From Linanthus parryae (Eukaryota > Streptophyta > Magnoliopsida > Ericales > Polemoniaceae): a DNA stretch of 64,000 bases. This document shows, one piece after another, positions 23,501-35,376 of this stretch. The stretch covers positions 91,857,935-91,921,934 of the forward strand of contig JALGPY010000006.1 in the NCBI GenBank assembly GCA_023055425.1, given 5' to 3'. The first letter of the stretch is position 1, and each line of letters starts with the position of its first letter. The translations under genes were made by a program, and so were the position numbers. Under the pieces are notes generated by a model that searched no databases, was not told where the DNA came from, and saw only the letters and a program-made list of their open reading frames with translations.

Positions 23501-24000
23501 AATAAATCAATTTTAAAACAAAAATGTAATTGCATCCAATGCAATTCTTGGTCCACTTGGGTGAATAACCTTTTATTCTTTAACTATCTCATAGATAATG
23601 CATATTCTCTAATGTTTCAATCATATTGAACTAGTATATTTGCATAACCCAAAGTAGAGCAACACTTCAAACCTTTCATGTCTAGCTCCCTCTTTTGAAA
23701 GAGCTTCTTTCAATGTATGATCATATCATACTTCTCCATGTCTCTCTTCTTGCCTCTAGAGCTCAGATTTCATGGCAGCTACAATGAGGCAAGTCACATC
23801 CAAAGAACCATTCTTTGATGTCCCTTCCATTAGGTTTTAGTGTGTTTTGGTAGTTGGTAGGAAGAGAATTTTATGTTCTACGATGTACAACAATTTCTCT
23901 TTTATTTGAGAACAATTCTTAATTTTATACCAGTCTAGGAAATAGATAGAGTCGCGTTTTTATTTGTTTAATGCCATGGGTATTCAACATAATAGGATTA
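20591..24000 (-). pseudogene. C gag-pol, heavily decayed
   Basis: The reverse complement follows A's polyprotein in order. Gag start sequence lies near 23850-24000 (LEND/WYKIKN-like). Integrase lies at about 22340-22560, with relics of LFEVFRNEVENQLGKSIRAL and EYLSQEF. The integrase C-terminal linker lies at 22050-22260 (YEIW, KVFV-like). The start of reverse transcriptase lies at 21640-21780 (YGMESMYTNKV, stop, TLVEPPEG). The tail before the polypurine tract matches A's SIGIRDAP end. Many frameshifts, stops and deletions shorten it to about 3.4 kb versus 3.9 kb in A. No domain is intact, so C cannot encode its own enzymes. Confidence 0.8.
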
Positions 24001-25637
24001 TGCAAAGTTTGTGATGTATAACTATATTCAAAAAGGATTTAAATTGTCAAATATAGCTCCCACTATTTTACTACGGATTAATAACCCTCAAGATATTAAT
24101 GCGGAAAATATCCTTATATTTTCTAGTGGGCTAAGATCCATGTTTCATCTCCTTATGAGCTTGCTTTGGCAAGTCACCCATAATTTGACTACTTTAGGTA
24201 GGAACAATTCCAATTGCATCCCATATGCAACTCTTGGTTCAATTGGGCAAATAACTCCTTATTTATCCATCCATATGGATAATCCCAATTGATTGCCTCT
24301 AGGTTTCTTAATCATATTAATAGCCCAGTTGTGTTCAACCTCTTATCTAAACAATTGCACATTGTTACGTGCCATCGCATTCCATCATGATGAACCAAGT
24401 CGCCATGCTTTGGCACGCACGAACTTGATAAATAATGATGATAATGAGTGTTTAAATAACGAGAAGGCAAGAACACAATATTTAAATTTTGAGGGATTTT
24501 AAAATCAATTTTAATTGTTTTGTTGATCAATATCAACTAATCTATCTATTTGAGTTTGGGCACAACTCCAAATAATAGATCCTGGTTGTCTGATTATCTT
24601 ATTATCCTAATTGCATGCATCATCCATACACCAACCACACAATAATAAGACAATAAAATAAACAACCACAAAACAAAAATTAAACGTGATGTGGATATGG
24701 CCTTTTCTAGACTAAGATAATTCCAAGCCAATGGAATTATCTATGAACCCTAAAAGCAAACACATCTCCATGCGTCTTGATCTTTTGGTCCATCCTTCGT
24801 AGTCTCGTGGAACCCTCCATGCTCCATGCTCCATCTTTTGTGGCTCCTTTTGGCTTTGGGCTTCTTTTCTTCAATCTTGGCTAACAATCTACTTTATCTA
24901 GCACTAGCTAACTTCTATACTACATAAAATAAATCTCACAAGTTGAGAAAAAAATGGCTCGCAGGCCATAAAATCCTAATTAATTATTACAATTAATTGA
25001 TCAGCTCGCAGGCCGTAAAACCAAACCACAAAATTAAACATCCACATCAAACCACATCCTAAGGCCATATCCAATCACCATGCGATTTGCACATAAACAG
25101 TTAAAATCCAATTTTAACGCGCTTGGTCAATTTTAATTGATTTTAGGATTTCTAGGGTTATAACGGTCCATGGGCCCAACAATCAAATTGCCCGGGACCA
25201 AAAAGATGAACCACAAGGCCCTAGGGCCGGCCCGGCCCAAAACCCACACGCCTAGGCCCGCGGGTTAGAGTCGCCCGGCCCCTAGGGCGACCAAGCTTGG
25301 GCGGCAAGCAAGAGGGGCAGTCCCCTAGGGGGCCGAACCTCCTTGAGGGAGTTGTTTCCAAAACAACTCCCTTGCTTGGTGCCCAAGTTTGGTTGTTTCC
25401 TTGTTTTGGGAGAACTCCTTCTTCCCCAAGGAAGCCCAAAACCCTAGATCTAAGATCCTAAAATTTCTCAAACTCACCAATTCATGCATCCAATGCAAAA
25501 ATTGGATCTTGTTATGAAAGATTATTGACAAATTGCATCCCATGCTTGATTTGTCTTGTTTTACGCGATAAACAATCAAATAAGGTGTAAAACAACTAAA
25601 ACGTAACACATAAACCACGTTTCTGCTCTACGACTTG
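24001..25637 (-). other. C untranslated leader
   Basis: The region corresponds in length and sequence to A's 1.6-kb leader. It shares 'agctcgcaggccgtaaaac' in reverse (25002-25020), the tract 'tttaaattgtcaaatatagctcccactatttt' near 24045-24075, and a GC-rich line at 25200-25330. Long leaders before gag are typical of BARE-1-type elements. Confidence 0.75.
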
Positions 25638-25652
25638 TGGCTCTGATACCAC
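25638..25652 (-). promoter_or_regulatory. C primer-binding site
   Basis: Read on the minus strand: GTGGTATCAGAGCCA, immediately after the LTR. It is complementary to the 3' end of initiator tRNA-Met. Confidence 0.85.
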
Positions 25653-27212
25653 TGTACGGTTTTGATTCATGGATGCGCAACGGAAACACAAACAATCACA
25701 AACCATGCAAAACCCTCCAAGGATCACAAGTCAAGAGAAATAACGATGGTAAAGGAAGAAATCAATTAACACACCTTAGGGTTCTCCTTTGAAGACTTCA
25801 AACGCGAATATTGTCACGTCTCTACGGCTGATCCACGCCTAGAGGTGAGATCTAGATCCTCCAAATCCTTGTGCTAGCTAGGAAGAATGGAGGAGGAAGA
25901 AGGAATCGCCAACAATGGAGTGCTAAAGGTGGGGTGGCTCTCCCTTTGGCCGACGGGTAGGGGGCGGTCCCATAAAGGGGGTTCGGCCCTCTTTTTGGGA
26001 CTTGCTCTCTCCTTGCTTTGTCCTCTCCTACTCTATCATATAGATGTGTGGTGTGTGTAGAGAGAAAAATAAGCTAGGAGTGTTCTTTATATAGTCCAAC
26101 AACTCCTTGTCCTACTACATAAAGAACCCCTCATAATCCTACTCAAGTTCGGATTAGTCATTTTTTGCTAAAATAGTCCTTATCATGTCAATACATGGAT
26201 TAGTTCTATTTTGCAAATTAATCCTAATCATGTCTCTACATGAATTAGGCCACCTTGGCAAATCATAATCATGTCTATACATGGATTAGTCCAACTTGCA
26301 TATTAGTCCTACTAAGTTAGCAAGTTGTTGCGATTTGATCCTTCTAATTAATTAATCATATTAATTATTTCCCATGTCTAGTTCACCCCTATATGGCGTG
26401 TGACCCCATAGTTCTATTTAGTTGGTAGTAACAATTTACTAATATGGAGCGGCCTCTAGCAAGACATCTATTCTAGCCAACAAATAGAATAGTCATCATG
26501 ACAAACCTTGTGCAAGTAATTGTCTCATCCCTTTGGCTCAATATCCGGATTGGACACGAGACATACAAGTCACACTCGTATATCCAATCCATAGTTTCTC
26601 GATCCTGGGAATAGCCTTATTCGTGCAAATAACATCAATATCCCATATTGATTTATTTGAGTCTGGCCAGACATTTTATAAGCACTATCCCTCGAGTGGC
26701 CTAGGATATTTGCTCCCGTTATGTGGGAGGGACAAATTCTATCTACGTCCACTACGATCTCTAAGCTTGCTTCTTATTGTATCCAGTACACGCCTTTATA
26801 ACTACCCAGTTACGGTGTGGCGTTTAACGCTACCAAAATCACAATAATCCACAACTAGAATATCTAGTGACTTAAAGTCTAAGGATGACAATACCATTGC
26901 ACCGCGAGAAGCGCTTGTGACTTAACATAACGTATATGTAGCCTTCTCGGAGATGGGTCAATCCAGTATGCCATTATTCCTAATACATACCCATGTGTTG
27001 GATCATGATATCTCCATATCAATCCAACCCCATACTAGTCTATAGATGATTGTCCTATTAATTATTATAATTGACTAGGGATATTTAAGAATATAACACT
27101 TATATTCTAAGGACTTCATTCATGTTAACATATCTCCATATCGATAACATAATGAATCGTAAATCCATAAATGTCACAATTAATTGATTGCCTCTAGGGC
27201 ACAATTCCAACA
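25653..27212 (-). repeat. C 5' LTR
   Basis: Its minus-strand start is at 27212 (TGTTGGAATTGTGCCCTAG) and its end at 25653, next to the primer site. TATATAAA lies on the minus strand at 26086-26093. It is the partner of 19014-20574. Confidence 0.9.
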
Positions 27213-29410
27213 TATATGTCATGCTCCATCTCATCTACTTGTTATCCACATTGATTGCTAAGTCTTCATGCTTAATCTCTAAATTTGTTGTGGACAACGA
27301 AGCATTTAGTGTTGGGGTGGTTTAACTGTCCACTAGATGATATTTGTCTTGCATAGCCAGTTACATGTAGGATGTGTTTAGATTGTATTGTGTGTAGAGT
27401 CAGTGGTTTGTGTTACGTCTTTACTTATATTGTCGTATGGTGTAGGATAGATTGATATTTGGTTTGCACTTTTACATAATTGAGTATACCTACAACCAAA
27501 AGTTGAATTGTGTAGAGTCAAATATTTTTTCGAGTCTAAGCCTTGCATACAGAGTTAGGATCTTATTAAAAAAAATAGAAAATCCATAAAAAATAGAAAA
27601 TTGAAAATTTTGAGAAAAGGCAATTGAAAGAAGCATAGTCTTAGTTGATTTAGTGAGATGTGAAGACTTTAGGCATAGGGTGTGAATTTTGACCGAGAAT
27701 GTACAATTTCAATTCCCCCTAGTAAGTATAGAGAGAATCTCATTACGGGAATGCCTACCTTTTTTTATAAAAGTAAACTGGATTTTAAAAGTTAAAGTGT
27801 GTGCTGTTTTTCTCCTAAAAGAGTTGAGCTTGGTGTGAGTGAAACAAGCAGAACGTTCATGTTGTCCATTTTAGGTAGTCGCCAACCCGCCTCGTAGTGG
27901 CACACAGAATAGTTGGCGAGGATGTGTATTAGAGCACTCAATGATTTTTAGATCTTACCTTGTAGGACCACTAGTAAACCCTAATTGGTCATTGGATTCA
28001 TTGTTAGACTCTTTGACCTAGGACGACGATTCTTGGCCTTCATCATATCTCGGTTAGAATCACCTTGCTAGAGCGTCATGAAGGAGTAGTAGTTGAGGGG
28101 GTTCGATGATGGAGTGCTTCATTTCACATTTATGTGAGTCCTATTGTTCGCATGTGCTTCACTAGATATATTTGAGGGAATGCGAGGGTGAGTGAGTTGG
28201 CTTGCACACCAAGGTGTGGCGGTGTTCCATATCATTACATCGTGGGCACAGTAGTGGAGAGCCTATGTGCGGGACATCTAATTCGCACGAAATGGGTTGG
28301 TTGTACTTAATTGGTGGAATGTGCTAGGTACCGGATTTTTATCATCCTGGTGTAGGAGGTACGGGTGGATTATGCACGTATCTTATTTGACTACTTGAGA
28401 GGGGGATGTGACCGTAATCTAGTGTGGGGTGTCGACATTTGACTACGGACATAGAGATTGTGCTTTTGACGACTCCACCTCCACACACGTGCTTTGATTG
28501 ACTTGCAGCTTTGTTTGGTGACACCGTGTAATTTATTGAGTTAGGGGGAGATGAATTTTATGTGTGATACTCATTCATCGGTTCGTCTATTTCCTCCCCC
28601 TAACATGATTACTATTGCTTGATTCTTGAAGGAGGACCACTCATATTTATTTGATTGTATTGATATTTGATTAAAAGAAAGAAAAAAAATAGAAAAAAAA
28701 AGAGAAAAAAGGAAAGGAATAAAGAAATACAGTTGTGCTTATTGGAAAATGAGTGATGAAAGTTCCTAGTTCCAAATTTAAGAAATATGAGTTTTTCACA
28801 TTATTTGCTTTGATGGCCACGGGATTGACATGGTACAGGGGTTTGAGGGTATTGAGGGCCGGAGCCGGTGAAATTCGGGTTGTGGATTCCTATCATCATG
28901 GTGAGGGTGTGTGAGATATGGGGTTTGGTGAGCTTATGTGACGCTTTAGGATTTTTTGCTTCATACAAGTTATATCCTTTTTTTCCTTAAGCCTCATCAT
29001 ATTTGGACCTATAGCGGAATATGAGCTCGGACTACGAATGTGGCTTAGCCTTGGTCAGCCTCTTATTTTTATCAGCACACATGAAGAGGTAGGTTGTTCT
29101 TTATAGTAAAGTTAAGCTTTCTATACTAACTATGGAGAATTACTTTTTTTCGAGTTTAGTTGTAGCTCACACCTCTTGCCTAACTTTTTCATCACTCCAT
29201 GAGCACGTAGTCTATGTTATTGAAATTGCCTGATCTCACAAAAAGAAAGAACTTAAAACTTTTTATGTGTTTAAGATCGAGTCTAGATTTGTATTTTCAT
29301 CATCTTGCTGCATTGTTTGTGGCTTGAGTCATGTTTGAGTCGTTTCAGTCTTATTCGCTAGTAGACAGTTAGATGCAGTAGATGAGACTTTGCTCGGGCC
29401 GCGCAAATGG
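27213..29410 (+). other. E 3' noncoding region, shared with D
   Basis: No open frame of note. Ordered blocks match D's region 48082-50052. They include 'acaacgaag' plus a degraded purine tract (27295-27321), 'ttaggtagtc' ... 'ctcgtagtgg' (27871-27900), 'gcgagggtgagt' ... 'ggtgtggcggtg' (28182-28224), a line with 'gtgggg' and 'gacatttgac' (28420-28445), and 'gagggccggag' ... 'gggtttggtgag' (28853-28931). Purine-rich low-complexity DNA occurs at 28670-28730. In Athila elements this interval sits between the coding part and the 3' LTR. Confidence 0.65.
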
Positions 29411-29426
29411 CAAGTGTGGGGGTATT
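29411..29426 (+). promoter_or_regulatory. E polypurine tract
   Basis: CAAGTGTGGGGGTATT abuts the 3' LTR start TGATAACTCC. The AAGTGTGGGGG core is characteristic of Athila/Tat elements and is shared with D. Confidence 0.75.
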
Positions 29427-30507
29427 TGATAACTCCTTAATAATAGTTATCATATGTACATTTTACATTGTTATTTGTGTGCGTTTCGGCGCAAAGTGAC
29501 AAGATTTGAGCCAAAATATGAAGAAAATGCACTTTTGGATGTTTTTGAGCTTAAAAGAACAATTCGGGCATTTCGTAATGGTTTTGAGTATGATTTTGAT
29601 AATTGATCACATTTGATATTCGAGGTAGTGTTTGTGTTGTTGTTTGATAGGAATTACGCATGCGAGAATCAAGTGAAGAGAAGAAACGAGCTTTGAAATA
29701 GAAGAAAAATGCGAATTTGGCGCGTTTTGGATGTTTTTGCCAAATTTGAGCAATAATTGAGAATAACGAGAAAATGGTCAGAAAACGGGAATTTCTCTAC
29801 ATGATCAAAGTCTACGTCGCGAAAGGACTCCATAGGTGCCAAAATACATTCATCGGAGTTCGGGATCAAAATCAGGGTCCATATTTGCTTTTCAAAAAGC
29901 TTAGTTGCTTTTCCAGGATGTTTTAGAGAAAATTAAGGATATTTTGAGGATATTTTGGATTCTAAAATGAAGATGGAAGTAAGAGCGGTGGAAATTGAAT
30001 GTAGACTTGAAGAGCTTTCCAACTGCAGGTAACAGAGCTAAAACGGACATCAGACGGAGAAGTTATGGAAAGTTGAAGACGAAGAAGAATCCTGGAGCTA
30101 CAGGGTCTTCGCATGAAGACCTTCCACGAAGAGAATTTCTCTTCCCACGAAGAATTTACTTAGCCAAATTTCAGAAAGTCTTCTTGTGCATGCTTGCAGT
30201 ATCAAAATAGGAAGATCTTCTCACAAAGACAATTTTTCTTCGCACGAAGACCTTCACCCGAAGAGAATTTCTCTTTGCACGAAGAGATTGCCGGAAACAG
30301 CAGATTCATCGGGGGCTTTGTGCAATTAATTAAAACTTCGTCTAATCTCTTTGGAAACATATTAGAACGGGTTAAGGCATAGTTTTTCAGTATCTTTGAG
30401 TTGGAGACAAGTGCTTGGAGCTACGGGGAGCTTGGGAGACGCTTTGTTTGATATTTTCTCTTCCCTGTCTCTAGTTTTTGATTTATGATCATGAAACTTT
30501 ATAGCTT
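29427..30507 (+). repeat. E 3' LTR, first part
   Basis: It begins TGATAACTCC after the polypurine tract and is cut by element D at 30507; it resumes at 51735-52283 for a total of about 1630 bp. A block at 29998-30068 ('agagctttccaac...gagctaaaa...gacggagaagttatgg') is shared with D's LTRs, showing common ancestry. A pair of 48-bp repeats built of TCTTCG/CGAAGA inverted motifs lies at 30105-30152 and 30237-30285. Confidence 0.75.
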
Positions 30508-32151
30508 TGATAGCGCCTTTCAGGAGATATAATTCTTTAGCATTTACCACATGTTAATAGGTATTTTAAAATGATTTGAACTTAATTGTAGAGAATATGG
30601 GTCGTTTTATCACTTGTTGCTCACAATGTGCTATATTGTTAGTCCGGGCATTTTCTATGCATATTTCATTTTTATTTGTCAAATATGATCGCTTGGTATG
30701 TTTTCTCATGTTGTCTTGGCAGGAACAGATGCTAATCGGTTGATAGGAGGCATGGAACGAACTTCGGAAACAACGGGAGCTCAAGTGGAGTAAAGAGGCG
30801 CCGAACTAAAGGAGCTTGGATTACCAGATTGTACTATTTTGATTCTATGTGGAGTTCTAAAATGAATTTGGAGGTGAGACCAGTGCCAAATGAAAGTAGA
30901 CTCAGAGAGCTTTCCAACGATAGGTCACGGAGCTAAATCTGAGTTCGGACGAAGAAGATATGGCCTATTGAAGTCGGTAGCTGATTTGAGGTGGATATTA
31001 TGCAATTATTGAAGACTTCTGCGGTTATGAAAGAAGGACGACCTAGGGACGAAAATACACACCATTCACTCCTAGAGAGAGCCACGATCAAGGAAGAGAG
31101 CAAGGATATTTCCTTGGGAGCAACCTCAAGCAAGGAGAAGAGCCGGGATCGCGCCAATCTTCACGATTTCTAGCGTTTGATCTCTTCTTCCCTCTTTTAA
31201 TCACTTGTATGGGGAAACTTTGTTGCTTTGCTACAATTTCAAGTAGTAGCTAGACGTTTTTCTAGGCTTCTCTAGAAAGCCTAGGGTTTATGTAGACAAT
31301 ATGTTTTCCGAATTTGAAACTTTGTTTCATGCTTTTGGATTTAGATTCATTGGATCGATGTTTAGTTACTTGATCTTGTTATTGAATCCAGTCTATTGAC
31401 ACGGCTAGATTATGATTTGTTAATCATGAGACTTAGGGTTTATTCGTGAATCAATTTCTTGCTTAATTTTAATATTTGTTTTAGCTAATTGTTCATATGT
31501 TGTTCTTAATCCTTGGCAAGAATGGAGTAATTAACCGGACTTGTTAATTAGCTAGCGAGTGCGTGAGAGCGACTTAGACCTAGTTGTGATGAGATATGAA
31601 CAACAATCCTTAATCACTGAGACTGAGAAGAGAAGTGTGTAGGATTGGCCTTAGTGGGTAGATTCGGTAGGAGATAATGTGGTGTTCTTGTGGTGGTGGT
31701 CTGAGAGGACATGATTACGTGCACTGTTGTTAGCCTACTAGAACGGACCGATAGATGTGGGTGGACCGACAGGACACCAAGTAAACCGCGACGTAGTACG
31801 ACAGGATACCGAGAGGAGATTGTGAGTGTTATTACCCGGCTTAGTTAGAATAGAGTTAACGTGTTATATAGCTGATTTGGAAATTGTCTACAGCCCTAGG
31901 TGATCTACTCCTTATTTTTTTAATAAAAATAAAAGCCCAAAAAATTAGTTTAGTTTTTTATTTTATTTCAGTCACCTGTTTTAGGGTGAAAACTCTTAAA
32001 AGCACAATTCTTCCTCCTGTTAAAGTACTCTAAGTTAATAACTAATTAATTAATCTCAATTCTGTCCTCGTGGGATCGATAACTTGGGGTTGAAATACAC
32101 CCCTATATCACTTGACCGTGCACTTGCACATACACGTAAGAAATCGTGTCA
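30508..32151 (+). repeat. D 5' LTR
   Basis: The partner LTR is at 50069-51729. It contains the lineage block near 30893-30962 and ends at the CA just before 'agttttTGGCGCC'. Open stretches inside (for example 30991-31173) are short, not shared as intact frames by both LTRs, and are not considered genes. Confidence 0.85.
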
Positions 32152-32157
32152 AGTTTT

Positions 32158-32175
32158 TGGCGCCGTTTCCGGGGA
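32158..32175 (+). promoter_or_regulatory. D primer-binding site (tRNA-Asp)
   Basis: TGGCGCCGTTTCCGGGGA matches the complement of the 3' end of plant tRNA-Asp (TGGCGCCGTTGCCGGG) with one mismatch in the core. This primer choice is typical of Athila/Tat elements. Confidence 0.85.
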
Positions 32176-32309
32176 CATCGGTAGATTATTTAGTTAGGCG
32201 TTAGTTTAGAGTACTTTTCTTTTAGTTTGTTTTTTTTTTTCTATCTATGTACTTCACGGGCTTCTTGTGAGTTTTTTTTTTTGCAGGAACGCATGAAGCA
32301 TGAGACGTA

Positions 32310-33295
32310 ATGAGCATGTGGAGCGACGAGGATTACGTGGGGATCTCTGATTACCCCTACTACTGTGCTAAATGCAGAGTTTGGCACAGTGATGACACAT
32401 GCTCAATTATTTGGAGCTACAGATGCAAGAAGGATCATAAGTATGAAGACGCATGCATATTCGATCAACCACAACTTCAGCACCAAGAAGAGGACTCACA
32501 AGCGAGCATGGCAGACTTGCACAACATTATGGGGGAGATCCAAGCGCGCATCACAAGGATGTCCCTTATTACATATGAGCCACAAGAGGAGCCTCTGCCA
32601 CATGCCATTGATCCCTTAACTGAGCCTCTAAGGACACCATCACAAGATGGTTTGGATGAACCTCATTGGCTACCAGCTGTCCCAGAGATGCAAAGGACAC
32701 TGATAGCTAGGATGAGCGAGAACGAGAATCCACATCCCAAGATGCGGTTATGGAAGAAGAGATACATGATCCGAGCGAAAAATGCGGTGTCCATGAACCA
32801 TGGGTGGACTCTGCCATTTATCACGAATCAGACTCTGATTCAGACTGGGGTGAATTTGTGTGTCCAATAATGGAGGAGGCAATGCTCTCTGCAAGGGAAT
32901 CTCAAATTATCTTACAGCCTTGGCATGATTGGGATGACACATACATTGAGAGCTTGTGGGGTGCTGATGATGAAGCTGATGAAACACTTGTGATTGTTGC
33001 TATTGAGGATTTGGAAATCAGCAAGTGGGGGGGTGAGTGAACTGCATGCGTTGACTGAAGATTATTTAGCACCGAATGAGTATTACTGGGATGATTTCAT
33101 GGCTAAATATTCATTTGAGCCCATTAGTACTTCGTGGAAGTTGATTAAGAAGAAAAAGTGCAAGATGAAAAGAGTCGGCTTCTACAAATGTTCACCATCT
33201 TCTTTGCTCAGGGTGCACTTCGTGAGAAGAAAGTCATAGAGAAAATATGGTGGAATAAGAAGAAGTGGAGAGTTAAGCATCCTTCACTATTCTAG
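32310..33295 (+). pseudogene. D unknown Cys/His-rich ORF, two or three frameshifts
   Basis: I do not recognise this protein. It starts at ATG 32310, whose first A is the last base of a five-codon upstream ORF (32293-32310). Residues 19-31 form C-X2-C-X3-H-X4-C (YYCAKCRVWHSDDTC) and residues 39-49 C-X3-H-X5-C, suggesting metal binding. The middle is acidic and Pro-rich. Coding-like sequence shifts frame near 32745 (EEIHDPSEKCGVHEPWVDS, then a DSDSDWGEFVCP acidic segment). It shifts again at a G7 run (33027-33033) into ELHALTEDYLAPNEYYWDDF, and probably again near 33225 into a Lys/Trp-rich end stopping at 33295. It occupies the gag position. The zinc-knuckle spacing differs from the usual CX2CX4HX4C. 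Confidence 0.5.
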
Positions 33296-33301
33296 GCGGT
33301 T

Positions 33302-33360
33302 GAGGTAACCGGGTCGGGCTGTTGACCTTAAATTACAAGCGCTTCTTGGGAGGCAACCCA
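33302..33360 (+). other. Conserved post-ORF block in D
   Basis: 'gaggtaaccgggtcgg' ... 'gaccttaaattacaag' ... 'gcgcttcttgggaggcaaccca' is the counterpart of 18562-18624 in E. In both elements it begins within a few bases of the coding end. Confidence 0.7.
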
Positions 33361-34533
33361 ATGTAGAGTAGGACTTTCGTTATTTTATTTTTGTATTTAG
33401 TTCTCCATATTTGATTTTTAGGGGTGAGAGAGAGTTGTTTTAATATTTCCTATGAGTGTGCAGGACACAGGTACCGAAGAACCCTTCGGATTCCCCTTCT
33501 TGATGCACGTGCACAACATTGCACGCAAAACGACGCACAACGAGCAATTTGCTAATAGGAGCTTGGGAGAGACGCTACTCGAGTTCGAGGAGTAGCTATT
33601 CACTAATTTAGTATATTTGCAGCTAGTTGTGGTCCGCATTTGCACGCATCGGAATCCGAAGAGGGATGAAAGAAAACACAAGTTTAAAGGGGCATGATTC
33701 TTGCGCTAGAGAGAAATTTTGGAGAGGAGATGAAAAATTCCATTGACTTTGGGATTTTTTTAGTCAACATTGGATTCTACATTCAATGACGAGTCCGTGA
33801 GCGCGAGAATCGAAGAATCGGACACCGGATGAAGAAATTAGAGCAAAAACAAAATCCGGTGAGTCGCAGGGCATTTCGGGCCAAAATCAATTGATTTCGG
33901 GCCGTAATACCCCTTCATTTCGGGCCGAAATGAAACAAGGCCACTAATTGAGTTTCCAAAAGCCGAAATGCTCTGACAGTGGCACTTTTTGAGGGTATTT
34001 TTGGTATTTGGGGGTATTATTTGAAGCAAAAAACGGGTTTTAAACCTCCTACACCCCAATTTCGGATCTAATACACCCTGCTTCATATTCTTCCTTTCAA
34101 ACTCTCAAGAACACTCACACACAAAATCAAAAACATCTTCAAATTAAATTTTTTTTGTTGGTTTTTGCTCCTTGCAAGCTCGTCATTAACATTAAGTCGT
34201 GGAGTTTTGAGAGATAGTGCACGGTTTGAGTGTGGGGGAAAACAAAGAGGAAGAGCTCCAAGAACAAAAAAAAAATCGATTCGCATACTTGGAGTAGTAT
34301 TTGGCCTTTTCTCAAGAAGAGACTTGTGACGGGGACACCGAGGAACTTAAGGAGGTACTCTGACCTTCTCTTGCTCGTGTTTCTGATAAGTTGGTACAAT
34401 TTTTTCTCTCTTGGCTTTAATTATTGCTTAGGCCCTCTTAGGGTTTAATTTTCTTGAAAATTATTACTTGCACATACTCGGATTGTTGGATATTGTTTAG
34501 TTCACTCTAGACCCCACGTGCACTCATTCCGAC
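33361..34533 (+). other. D internal noncoding DNA up to the B insertion
   Basis: No supported gene. Text repeats such as 'atttcgggcc' occur three times within 33865-33930. Short minus-strand open stretches are not supported by any domain. The final CCGAC (34529-34533) is B's left target duplication. Confidence 0.5.
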
Positions 34534-34823
34534 TGTTAAGTGTGAAGACCGCTTTGTAACCTAGTCTAAATTATAGGGGCTTACAAGCAATTCATGTATT
34601 ACAATCTCTATATAAATTAACCTAGCTCTAGGGTTAGGGTATCACATCACAGAGAGAGAGGCTGAGAGATCTTTTGTACTTTTCATTCGTTCATCATAGT
34701 GACGTGGGTGTGGACCGTGGATGTAGCCAATTTGGTGAACCACGTAAATCGTCGTGTTCTTGTTCATGTGATTTCGTTTTGCTTTTCGTTGCGTTGTTAT
34801 ATCGCTCCGAGTCGATCCTAACA
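34534..34823 (+). repeat. B 5' LTR
   Basis: TGTTAAGTGTGAAGAC ... CGATCCTAACA. A TATATAAA box lies at 34609-34616. It is the partner of 47790-48081. Confidence 0.9.
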
Positions 34824-34825
34824 AC

Positions 34826-34838
34826 TGGTATCAGAGCC
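34826..34838 (+). promoter_or_regulatory. B primer-binding site
   Basis: TGGTATCAGAGCC, two bases after the LTR, is complementary to the initiator tRNA-Met 3' end. Confidence 0.85.
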
Positions 34839-35376
34839 ACGTCGAAGCGGTGCAAAGAATCGAAGTTTTTCTCGCAATCGGAGCAGTGGCAGCGTGGTTG
34901 GTGTCGGTGTTGAAAACCCTCATAGCCGCAGTCCGTAGCAAAGAGTTGCGGTAGTGAGTCTACGTGGGTCAGCCGCAAGCAAGGTAACTATTAATTAATA
35001 AATTTTGAGCACATTATTTTATTAGTAGTTACTTGTCTCTATGCCGACCTAGTGTGAAAAGAAGCAGAGTTTGGTGCTTGATTTATTAATGTTGTTGGAG
35101 CTTTATTGGACAACGTGTGAGGAAGCACACAAGTGTGCTTGTGTGTGTAGGAAGAAGACAAGCACCTGCTTCTCACTGGTGGTACGATTAGGTGCTTTGC
35201 ACCCGCTGCAACCCAGTGTCCGATCGCGTGTATTTGGTCCGAATTTGTTTCGGACGTATCTCAGTGTTCAGGAATCCGATTGATTTGAAACAGGAGTCAA
35301 ACTTAGGGTTTTTGGACGTTCCGGATCTGTTGGTCAGGTCTGTTTGTTGAGATTCTGCATGGTTTGAGAGGGAGTG

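Larger units (their letters stand above)
19014..27212 (-). mobile_element. Element C: Angela/BARE-1-type copia, minus strand, defective
   Basis: The 8199-bp element reads on the minus strand. Its two LTRs (19014-20574, 1561 bp; 25653-27212, 1560 bp) are flanked by TATAT at 19009-19013 and 27213-27217. The LTR start read on the minus strand (TGTTAGAATTGTGCCCTAGAGGCAATC) has the Angela/BARE-1 form. A primer site and a polypurine tract are in place. I count about 30 substitutions and three indels between the LTRs (about 2%). The internal region matches element A but is riddled with stops and indels. C sits inside E, between the protease ORF and E's 3' LTR. Confidence 0.9.
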
